Assembly: GCA_019925105.1 (NCBI GenBank)
Contig: JAHGAU010000023.1
Span: 558,001-622,000, forward strand
Reading direction: 5' to 3'
Origin: Niebla homalea
Lineage: Eukaryota; Ascomycota; Lecanoromycetes; Lecanorales; Ramalinaceae
DNA length: 64,000 nt
This document shows, piece after piece, positions 38,252 to 48,700 of this stretch (its first letter is position 1; each line of letters begins with the position of its first letter). The notes under the pieces were generated by a model, which saw only the letters and a list, made by a program, of their open reading frames with translations, searched no databases and was not told the origin of the DNA. A program made the translations under genes and the position numbers.

Positions 38252-39600
38252 ATTTATAGGTTATTCTTTTTTTATTTTTTTTAATAAAGTATAAAAAATA
38301 AAGGTTCCCCCCTATATATATCACCTTTTAGTTATTTACGTTTAATTTTTTATTTATATAAAAGTACGTTTAAGTTGTTTTGCCTTTATTAAAGTAATAA
38401 TAAAAGTAATTTTTTAAGTTTATTAAGGAGTATATTATCTTATTGTATAATGGTTCCTATATAATAATTATATTTATCTCCCGGATTACTTTATTTTAAA
38501 GGAGCGGCTTTATTACCGTAATTAATTGCCCCCTTACGTGATAATATATTATTTTTATTTTATTAAATACATTATTTATTACTTTTTTTTAAACCGGTAC
38601 CCTTTTTTCTTTTCTTTATTATTATTCTTTTTTTCTTTTTTTCAAAGCTTAACGTTACTTATATGTTTTTCCTTATAATTATAGTTATCTTTATAGGTCT
38701 TTTTGGCCTTTTAACCCCTATTAATATTTTATATTGGCCTTCCTGTTTTTTATTTAATAATATCTTCTTTTTCTTTCCTTTTTCCGTTATTATTATTTAT
38801 CCTTTTTTTATTAATAAAGTCTAATATTTTCTTTAAAAGCGGTCGGGCGGGTTTTCTTTTTTTTGTAATTATATTTTTAAATCTTATTTATAATCCTTTC
38901 TTATTTTTTTTCCGTTTTTTTCCTTTTTATTATATATTAATCATCTTATACCGTATACCCTCCCTTTTTATACATTATATATTTTATCGTATCCTTTATT
39001 AGCCCTTTTATAATTAACGATTTATATTCTTTTAAATCGTAATCCATTACGTATATTATGTATTTTAATATATTTATATGTTTTGGTATAATGAAATTAT
39101 ATATTTTGGTATAATATAATTATATCCTTAATATTTAAAATATTATCGGACGTTTACCCCCCGATTTTACGCCTTAATAATCCGGAGGGATTTACCGTTG
39201 ATAATCCCTCGGTTTAAGACGTTATTATATATTTTTATAAACGTAACGTTAAATAAAACCGTTAAATACGTTTTATTAAATAATACGTTTTATTAAATAA
39301 TAAAAACTTAAAGTTAAGTACTTTGAACCTTAAATATAACGTTTTATTTTTTTTATTATATTTTTTATTATAGTTTCCTTATTTACAATTTCAAACGTAA
39401 TTAAATAAACTCCGTTTACCGCTATTATATATAATTAACGGAGTATTATTACGGATTTATACCGTTTAAGGTTTAATTGTTTAAATATCTTTTTTAATTA
39501 TTCTTTTATTATAATTAACGTTAAATAAAATATTATATTTTTATTTTACAATTTAATTAACCGCTACTATTCAATTAATTAACAAATTAAGTTATTATTC

Positions 39601-41994
39601 GGAGAGACCGGGATGGCGATAACGACGGTGACAGAGTAAATGCGTACGGCGCTCGACGAGATAATAAAGGATTATAAAAGTAAAAATATAATAAGGGATA
39701 ACCCCTTAAAGGAGGGTAATAATAACGGAAAGGGGATATTAATAAAGGAATAATAAATAACGCGGAGTATATTAACTACGGCGATATATTTAAAAAAGCA
39801 GCCTTAAGTCAAAACTTAAAAAAAGAAAATTATGGATATACGTAAAAATACGGGAAAACCGCGTAAAAATAAAATAAAAGGATAAGCGAAGAATGGATTA
39901 ACCGAGATAAACATAAAGGTAACGTTAACAGTTAACGGGCTTTTAACGATTAATTAAGAGTCGATAAATAAGAAAACGTAACCTTTTATATAAATAAAGT
40001 TATAAAGAGTAAAAAAATATTACCTTGAAGTAAAAAACTATATTAAAAGTTTAAAAGCGGAAGTTAAAAAAAGGAGGAAAAGAAAAAACGAATGGAAAAC
40101 TAAAAAAAAAACTTATACTTTAATAGTTATTATAACCTTTATAACGTTATACTTATATAAAGAAATTGAGTATTATAAGTAGAAAAAGCGGTAAATAAGA
40201 AGGAAGGTTACGGAGAGACGGCTTTATAATCGGCCGTAAGGAAAAACCGGAAAAAACAGGAAGACGGGGGAAAAAAGACAAAGAAAAAGGCGTTAATATA
40301 CTATTAAGAAAAGATATTTATTCTTAAAATTAAATATAAAAAGGAAACGGCCATAGTTATAAAAAATGTATTAATATAATTAATAAAGTATTGAAAATAA
40401 ATAAAGAACCATTAATTAATTAAATAATAGTAATAATTAAGTTAAAAAGTAAAAACGTAATGCTTTATTTAATATACGTTACGGTAAAAGAGTAATTAAA
40501 GAAAATACTTAAATAATTAATATTAAAATAATATAAATTAGCGGTAATATTCCGTTAACTATATATAATAACGGTAAACGGGGTCTATTTAATTACGTTT
40601 AAGGCCTTAAATAAAAAGGCTATAATAAAAAGGGTAATAAGAAATAATAAAACGTTATACTTAATATTGAAAGTATGTAACTTTAGGCTTTTATTATTTA
40701 TAAAGAACGCTTTATTTAATAGGATATACTTTACGATATTATTTAATATTATATTTACGGGAATATATAATAATATTTTAAATCAAAAAATCATTAATAA
40801 CGGATCCCCCCGGACGATTAAAGCATAAAATTAAGGAGTAAACGTTTAATAATACTTTAAGTATGAAAGATATAATTATATTATATTAAAATATATAAAT
40901 ATACTTAAGTACGTAATATATATAAAGGTTTATAACTTAAAAGAATATAAGTCGCTAATTATAAAAAAAAACTTATAAAGGATATAATAAAATATACGGT
41001 ATATAAAAAGGAAAAATATTTAATATAAAATAATTAATATTTAATAAAAAGGAAAAAGGCGGAAAAAAAGGACCAGAGGATTATAAATCGAATTTAAAGG
41101 TATAATTATAAAAGAAAGGAATCTATTCGGTTACTTTTAAAAAAGGAATTAGGCTTTATTAACGGGGAAGGATAAATAACGGTAATAAAAGGAAGAAAAA
41201 GAAAGAAAGTATCGTTAAAAAAGGGGCCGGGGGCTAATATAAAACGTTAACGGGAGTTAAAAGGCCGGGGAAACCTATAAAGATATTTACGTTTATTAAA
41301 AAGGGCGCGTAAGCAATACTCGGCTTTAAAAGGAAAAGCGAAAGAACGGTAACGGCAAAAAATAAAAAAGTATTAATTTATAAAAGGAAAATAAATAATA
41401 TATAAAATAAAATAAAAATTATATAATATAATATAAAAATTATATAATATAATATAAAAATTATATAATATAATATAAAAATTATATAATATAATATAAA
41501 AATTATATAATATAATATAAAAATTATATAATATAATATAAAAAAGCAATTAACTATAATAATAAAATTACTCTTCCGTAATAAAATAACTTAAGAAATA
41601 AACTTAATTATTATATAAAAACCGCCGTATAATAAGATAATATATTCCTTAATAAATTTAAAATTTATTTTTTTTATCTTTTAATAAGGGTAAAACGATT
41701 TAAACGTATTTTTACGTAAATAAGAAATCAAATATAAATAATTAAAAAGTTATATATAAAGGTGGGAATTTTTAGTCTTTACGCTTTATAAAAAAAAAGT
41801 AAAAAAGGAATAATTTATAAATTTATAACGTATATAATCCACGTTTAATAAATAGGATAAAGTTATTGATACTTTAAAGGTTAAAAGAAGCGTTATAAAC
41901 GGAAAAGGAGTACTTAATAATGAAGGACTTTAATTTATATTCTAAATAATAAAGTAAAAAGAATAGAAATATTTATTATAAAAAAATAAATATA
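39601..41994 (+). mobile_element. LINE (Tad1-like), ORF1 and start of the endonuclease, cut off by element A
   Basis: An A-rich plus-strand frame beginning MAITTVTE (39613) is interrupted almost only by TAA, the RIP product of CAA. It carries two zinc-knuckle remnants at about 40850-41060 (YFKYERYNYIILKY, then YVIYIKVYNLKEYKS), the LINE ORF1 pattern CxxCxxxxHxxxxC with Cys/His read as Tyr. From about 41400 the next frame reads IIQYNIKK, then INLIII-KPPYNK, and later EYLIMKDFNLYS, matching the endonuclease boxes (LQYNxxKS, DIIAIQEPW, GDFNLHHP). An LTR of element A begins at 41995 and ends the copy. A separate 3' end lies at 54.1 kb, but linkage is unproven. Confidence 0.75.
41414..41539 (+). 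repeat. Six perfect 21-bp tandem repeats at the start of the LINE endonuclease
   Basis: The unit AAAAATTATATAATATAATAT repeats six times without change. 21 bp is seven codons; in the LINE frame each unit reads K-I-I-(stop)-Y-N-I, that is the conserved KI(L)QYNI strand with CAA turned to TAA. Confidence 0.9.
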
Positions 41995-42289
41995 TGTTAA
42001 AGTGTAAGCCCCTCTGGGGTGTTTGGAAGGCAAAGGGTGTATTGCGTATAACTAGAGATATTAAAGTATAGAGTTATAGGAGTAAAGGGGCTGAAGGCCC
42101 TGATATACTTAATCGGTAACGCTCCTAGGTACCGGATTAACCCCGGGCTTGGCCCTGGGTAGGCCCGGTAAAGCCTATTCTTAATCTATTAATAACCTTA
42201 AACCCTAATATTACCCCCCCCCAAGAAAGGCTCGTCCTTAAGCCTATAAATACGTTAAAAAGGAAGAAAATTTTAAACTTAAAATTACC

Positions 42290-42505
42290 CCTTTTATCCG
42301 TTACTGATTGGCCGGGTAATTAAAGTAAGGTCCGGTTATTACTTAATTTACCCGTTACTGGCTGGCCGGGTAAGGGGTATGAGAATTATAAATTATTCAG
42401 TTTACCCGTCACTGATTAACCGGGTAAGTAATATAAGAGTAATAGATTACTTAGCTTATCCGTTATTAATTAACCGGGTAAATAATATAAGAATTATAAA
42501 AGTAA
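42290..42505. repeat. Tandem ~55-bp repeat in the second copy of element A
   Basis: Four imperfect units of the form TTACCCGTYACTG-TT/GGCCGGGTAA plus spacer, one more unit than in the copy at 10431-10600. Confidence 0.8.
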
Positions 42506-42686
42506 TATCGTAACGGTAACCGGGTAATTAATATAAGTATATAAGGATAGGATCGCGGCGGTAACCTTTATAATAAGCCCTAAAACACGATTTTATCCGG
42601 GGGATTCCGGGGTAAATATCGTTTTTTACGATTTACCTTTTTTTAAAAATATTTTTTCAGTTTTCTTACTTTATATATTAAATTTA

Positions 42687-42848
42687 TGTCACGGTATGGA
42701 CCTTGGGAGGATCCCTTGGCACGGAGCGGGCTTACCTTGTTCCGGTGCTTGGCGCGCACACTCATATTTCCCACCTTCATAGCTAAATAGCTACTCATTA
42801 TTCATACATACTTTACTTTATCACCATGCATACCGCATTCTCGTGACA
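42687..42848. mobile_element. Solo LTR, 162 bp, target duplication ATTTA
   Basis: TGTCACGGTATGGACCTTGG to GCATTCTCGTGACA with a 7-bp terminal inverted repeat TGTCACG/CGTGACA, flanked by ATTTA (42682-42686 and 42849-42853). The uninterrupted sequence survives in the other copy of element A near 18480 (AAATTTACATTAATAAAGG). CpA is abundant, so it is not RIP-mutated. Confidence 0.85.
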
Positions 42849-45800
42849 ATTTATATTAATAGAGGGGTATATAATCTATATACGTAAATAATATTAATAA
42901 TAATTATTTTAATAGCTTTAAGGAATTATAAGGCCGTCTTAAAGGGCCCTTAAGTTTAATAAGGACGTAATATACGGCCTATAATATTAAGTTTTAAGCC
43001 TATAAAGATTATTCTTTAACTTAAATATTTAGGATAACCCTTAAAAGCTACTTAAAACGTAACGATATTAATTAAATTTTAACTCTATACTTTAAGCTTC
43101 TTTAAATACTTTTTATAAAAACTTTAATTAATCCTTAAATATAAAAGAATCCTTTTATATTAATATAGTATTAAGTATTATCTAAGGATAAATTTATTTA
43201 TTTAATTTTATAGTATTAGCTTTTATCTTTAACCGGTATACTGGGAATTAATAATTTTTTTAAGCTTTTACTCCTTAATATCCTCCTTATTTACGATAAT
43301 AAATTCAGGGGGTAAATTAATTTATCCCGGTAAAAATAATTTCTTTTTAACCGGGATATAGGTTAAGTTATTTATATAGAAAGTAAAATAAACCCGGAAA
43401 ATATTTAAGACGTTTAATTTATAAGAAGAATAATATTATTTAAGGATAATATAGGGACTTAAATATTTATAATTAAGCTTTTTATTAAGTTAATTAATTT
43501 TTAAATATTTAATATTTACCTAGATTTTATTATTAATTTTAAATTTTACGTTTTTACGCTGGCGGTTAATTTACTTAAAGGCTTTATTATAAATTTTATT
43601 AAGATTAAAGTAGGCCGTATTAAGAAGTTTTTATATAGTTTTATTAATATTAATAACTTTTTTAACTTAAAATTATTTATAAATCGTAACGTACTTAATA
43701 TTATTAAGCTTAAATAATATTTTTAAATATATGTTTTTATTAAGATAAAAGGGTATTATCTTAATCAATTAATTTGAGTTATTATTATCCGTAAATTCTA
43801 TTGTTAATAATTATCGTATTTAATTATTTTATAAAAAATTTACGTAAATCCAGAGTTTTTATTTTATTTTTTAATTTATTTTTTTAATTTAATTAATATT
43901 TTTAACGTAATAAAGATTTAAAATATAAGGGTTAATTTTAAGTTAATATAGTAAAAAATATTATGTTTTATTAATGAATTAAAAACCGTGATTTAAAAAA
44001 ATAATATTATCCGGAAAACCGTAATATTTAAATATTTCCTTAATAAAGAACCAGGTTATTTCCTTAACGGAAGTCCCTTCCTTTTTAACGTAATAAAGGA
44101 TATAATATTAAGCTTTAAATAATATATAAATTACAATAAGGATAATATTTATATTCTTATATTTAATTAATTTAATAATTAAGTTAATTAAGAAATTAAT
44201 TTATTTTCATTCCGGGATTTTTAATTAATAAAGTAATTTTATGGACTTTTATCGTAAGGTTTTAAATTAAAAATAAATATCGTAATTTAAGATATAACGG
44301 TTAATATCGTTTTATAAAATAAGTTAAAAGAAATATTAAAAAATAAGTTTAATTATATAATTTTAATTAAGGTAATTATTAATTAATTTATTATAAATAT
44401 GCTTTAAAATATCCGTAATAAATAACGTTAATACTTATAATTTACCTTTATTAATAAAGATATGAAATTAAACTTTAATATAGATTAAAAACATATCTTG
44501 AAAATTAAATAATTTATCTTCCGTAATTATTTTTTTAAACTCCGTTAAACCTTTATTAATATAATTAACTTTACGGATTTACTTATAAAACCTAAGTTCT
44601 CTAAGTATTAAATAAATTAATATTAATGCCTTTTTCCTTTTATTTAAAGTTAAAACCTTAAAGCGTTTAAAAATAAAATAATCTAAAATTAATTTTTAGC
44701 TTTATTATCGTTATTATTTTATAATTAATAATTAAATATTTAAATAAAAATATCAAGCTTATTATTTTATTTATTTAAGCAATAAATAAATTTTAAATTA
44801 AGTTTAAAAAAGGTATTTAAATATTTAATTTAATATTCAATAAGCTTTTAACTTTTAGTAAAGTATTTTAAGGTTTAATTATCGTTAAAAGTCTAAAAAG
44901 ACTTCTTTATCATTTCTAATTTAAATTATTAATTCTTTAAGTATTAAATAATAATAAAAACCTTTTTATTGTAAAGATTATAATTATACTTAACCGGTAA
45001 TATATTCTTAAAGTAATAAATATCCGGGTATAAGTCCCCGGACTTATTATATTAAGAAAAAATACTACCGGAAACATAATCAGAAGAATATCTTAAAGAT
45101 TATTTCTTTATCGGGATTATAATAGGTTAATACGGGGGCCATAATAAAAGCTTCCTTAAGTATAATATAGGCTTTTTAATATTTTAAGGATTATAAGAAT
45201 AAAGTTTCCTTTTTAATAAGCTTTAAAGAGGCTTTATTATTTTAAAAAATCAAAAGATAAATTTTTAATAAAAATTATAAAAACCAATAAATCTTTAAAC
45301 GCTTTTAAGGTTAATAAGGATTAATTAATTTTTAATTTTATTTACTTTATCGGGGTTTACTTTCAATCCGTTAATATTAAAAAAAAATTAAAAAACTTAA
45401 TTTATTATATTTTAAATTTATATTTCCGGATGTTTATTTATAAATTAATATTATATAGACGTTTTAATATTAAGTATATATATAACGGGTATATTCTTTT
45501 TTAATAATATTATAAATAATAATATTATTCAAATAAACTTAAATAAAAACACTTAAATAATCGAATAAAACCTTATTTATATATTATTAATATAAAGCGG
45601 GGCTATTAATTAAGCTGAAAGGTATAACTTTATACTTAAAGGCGTTTAATAGAGTAATAAATATTGTAGAATTCTTATTTTCCGGGTATATATAAAGCTT
45701 ATTAAAAACTATAATAATATTTAAGCGGGTAATCTATTTATAACCGGTAATTCGGGATAATATTTCCTTAATTAAAGGAATAAAGTATTAATTCTTCTTA

Positions 45801-46028
45801 ATAATAACGTTAATACCATAATAATCTATATATAATCGTAAATCGCTATTATACTTAAAGGTAAAAAGGACAAAGGATCCATAAAGGGCTTTATTAGGCT
45901 TAATAAATCCTTTTTTTAAGTTTTAATAATATATTCCTTTAATTTTTAAAGTTTATAGCTTAAAAGCGGATAAATATAATTTTAAGGTAAAATCCCTTCC
46001 GAGGTTAAGTTAATTTTATAATTATAAT

Positions 46029-46561
46029 CATCTGCAAATTTATGAACCAGCATATGAGTACTCCGAGTATAAGCGAGTAGGTTAAGCAGGTTGAGCTTAT
46101 GTCCCCCCTCGCTTGGCCTCTAGGCGCTCGCGAGTATCCGGCTTGCTCTTAAGTTTCCCACTTGCTTATAAGTTTTTTTACTTAACGTTTTTTTAATTAA
46201 ATTACCCCCTTTAATTACCCCCCCCCCCCTTAAGGATAAATTACTAGCTACCAGGGTAACTTTTAACTAAAAAAACCGAATTTGTAATTAATTTTACAAA
46301 ACGTTGAATATTACGGCTTATAGGGGGGGTTACGGTTATATCCGTTGTTAAGAAAGCTTAATAAAAAATTTATAAAAAATAAAAACCGTTATTTTACCTT
46401 AGTAAACGTTTTTATTTTAAACTTTTTTTACCCGCTCGGCACCGCTCGGAGCGCTCGTGAGTTTCCTGGGATTCTCGTGAGTGATTTACGAGCGGTCCGA
46501 GTGAATAAAATCCTTTCTTTTTTTAGCTACTCTCTCTGAGCAGGTCGCAGATTTGCTGATG
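46029..46561 (+). mobile_element. Inverted-repeat element (MITE-like), copy 1, 533 bp
   Basis: The ends CATCTGCAAATTT and AGATTTGCTGATG form a 13-bp terminal inverted repeat with two mismatches. The target AT is doubled (46027-46028, 46562-46563), judged against the empty site at 21654-21660. Sub-terminal stretches are GC-rich (CTCCGAGTATAAGCGAGTAG; CTCGTGAGTGATTTACGAGC) and little mutated; the centre is AT-rich with a C-run at 46220-46229. No transposase. Confidence 0.8.
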
Positions 46562-47541
46562 ATCCCGGTACGGAAATAATTTATTTACCGTTACGCGATT
46601 AAAGATATCCTTAAAATTATAATATTCGGCCGGGAAGTTAATTATAATCTTATTTTAAAATTTATTTCTTTTATAAAATTATTTTTATAAATTATTATAA
46701 TTAAAATATTAATTAAAGGATTATCAAGGAAATGTAAATAATTATTAAAATCCATTATAAAAGTATAAAAGGTTTTAATCCTTTTTTCCTTTTAAGTCTT
46801 TATAATAATATAAAAACTGTTATATTAATAGCTTTAATTAAGAAAAACCGTTTTTCTTTAATAAGCTTTAAAAAGGAAGATTATCTTATGTTTTCTTTTT
46901 TTCCCTGGGTCTTAAAGGATAATTTTTATTCCTCTTATAAGGCCTTAAGTAGCTTTAATTTCTTATTTTTAAAAAATACGTTTAAAAATTAATAAATTAA
47001 AACTATAATTTAAAAAAAGATTTAAAATAAACTTTAAGTTTTAATAATTAAATTTATAATTATATTAATTTAATATAAAGAATACTTTATTAATTATAAG
47101 GTAAATAAATACGTAATACCGTTTTATTTAAGGTTTATTAAAGATTATATAATATATTTTAAGCCGGATAATAAATATAAAGGATTAACTTTTTAAATAA
47201 CCTTTTATAATTATCCGGGGATAAATTATATAAATAATAAACCGTAAATATTTACTTTTATAATCTTAAATAAACTTAAATCGGGAGAAAATTGAAGGAG
47301 AAATTTAAAGTATTACGTAAATTTATAAAATAATTCGTTTATTGATAAAATAATAACCGGTAACGTTTAAATTAATTAAAAAGGATAAAAAAAAAGTATT
47401 AATTTTTATAACTTATAAACCCGTTAATAATCTAAGGTTTATTATTTAAACGTTAAAGGGGTCTTTAATATTATTAATATACTTAATCGTTAAAATCTGA
47501 AAGTAATACGCGTTTTTATCCTTTATAATAACTTTTATAAA

Positions 47542-48088
47542 CATCAGCAAATCTGCGACCTGCTCGGATCGAGTGAATAAAAAAAAAGGATCTATTCACT
47601 TAGACCGCTCATAAATCACTTACGAGCATCCAGGAAAACTCACGAGCGCTTTAAGCGGTCCCGAGCGGGTAAAAAAAGTAAAAATAAAAAAAGTTTAAAA
47701 CGATAAAACAACAATTTTTATTTATTATAATTTTTTTTATGTAAGCTTTCTTAACAGCGGGTATTACCGTTACCCCCCTTATAAGCCGTAATATTCAACG
47801 TTTTTAAAAATAAATTTTAGATTCGGTTAATTTAAATAAAAGTTACCCTTGGAGCTAATAATCTATCTTTTAGGGGGGGGTTAATTAAAGGGGGTAATTT
47901 GATTAAAAAAACGTTAAGTTAAAAAAAAACAAAAACTTACGAGAATCCAAGAAACTCACGAGCAAGCCGGATATTCGCGAGCGCTTAAAGCACTTAAAGG
48001 CCAAGCGAGGGGGGACATAAACTCAACCTGCATAACTTACTCGCTTATACTCGGAGTGCTTATATGCTGGTTCAGAAATTTGCAGATG
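47542..48088 (-). mobile_element. Inverted-repeat element (MITE-like), copy 2, 547 bp, opposite orientation
   Basis: CATCAGCAAATCTGCGACCT to AACCAGCATATAAGC-type sequence and GCAGATG. It is the reverse complement of copy 1 with small differences and a 14-bp length change. The doubled target is AA (47540-47541, 48089-48090), judged against the empty site at 22612-22622 (TTTTATAAAGCTTAATC). Confidence 0.8.
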
Positions 48089-48700
48089 AAGCTTAATCTT
48101 TTATTAACGGCCCGTCCGAGTTATTAAATCGAATATCTTTAAGGATATAAGAAATTTGACCGTTTTAATTACGGGTAAGTTCTTTATTTAAGTTAAAAAG
48201 AATATAATAAATTTAAGCGGAACGCTCTTAAATATTATTTTAATTACGTTAATAATTAAAATAATCGCCTTAAAAATAATTCTTTTAATAAATAAAGAAT
48301 TTAATGTTTTAAAAAAAAGCTAACTTTATAATAGCGGGAATAATGTATTAAAACTTAAACTTTTTAAAACTTTCTATTCCGTTAAAAAATTTAAAGGAAA
48401 TAATATAAATTCTTATAATTTCCTTAATTTCCTTAATAAAGGTTTTATTTAACTTAAGGGTTTTTCATTAATAATAATATTCTGAACGTTAAAAACGGTT
48501 TATCCTTCTAAGGTATACCTGGGTTTCGTTTAGATTATTTAAGTTACAACTTCCTTAAAGGAGATTTTCGCGAAGTTAATTAAAGAGTCGGATAATTAAT
48601 TTATAAATTTTAATTTTTAATTTTTTTTAAAAAATTTATATACTTAAAAATCTTAAATAAGCTATTTTTATCCGGTTAAAGTTAAATAATGAAAATACTA

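Larger units (their letters stand above)
32014..39590 (-). mobile_element. Long LINE (Tad1-like) on the minus strand, RIP-mutated and interrupted
   Basis: Minus-strand landmarks, 5' to 3': ORF1 sequence at 39590-38255 that aligns, inverted, with ORF1 of the plus-strand copy (39440 against 40560); the endonuclease end at about 37190-36990 (KGIII, SENVKAAVINYIMNKEL); and the endonuclease-RT linker at about 36460-36330 (KAFFPPLLIITLNNIPGTIY, then II-YKIIDKVI), a Tad1 hallmark (FPPPP, then IxxAIxxxKPxKAPGPD). RT proper should lie at 33-36 kb. Two insertions break it: a solo LTR at 36159-36319 and the GC-rich repeat cluster at 37361-38251. The left end is approximate. Confidence 0.7.
41995..48700 (-). 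mobile_element. Second copy of gypsy element A, truncated at its right (5') end
   Basis: The left LTR (41995-42210, 216 bp, TGTTAAAG to AACCCTAATA) and internal region are collinear with 10350-10682 plus 18403 to about 23190. The match is lost near 48660-48700, and the 5' LTR is missing. It inserted into the LINE endonuclease at 41994. Three younger elements sit inside: a solo LTR (42687-42848) and two inverted-repeat elements (46029-46561, 47542-48088). The copy lacks element B, so it preserves B's empty target site near 42600. Confidence 0.85.

Noticed and set aside
41414..42505. CRISPR array from regularly spaced repeats
   Set aside because: The repeats are contiguous tandem units in retroelements of a eukaryote, without unique spacers or cas genes.
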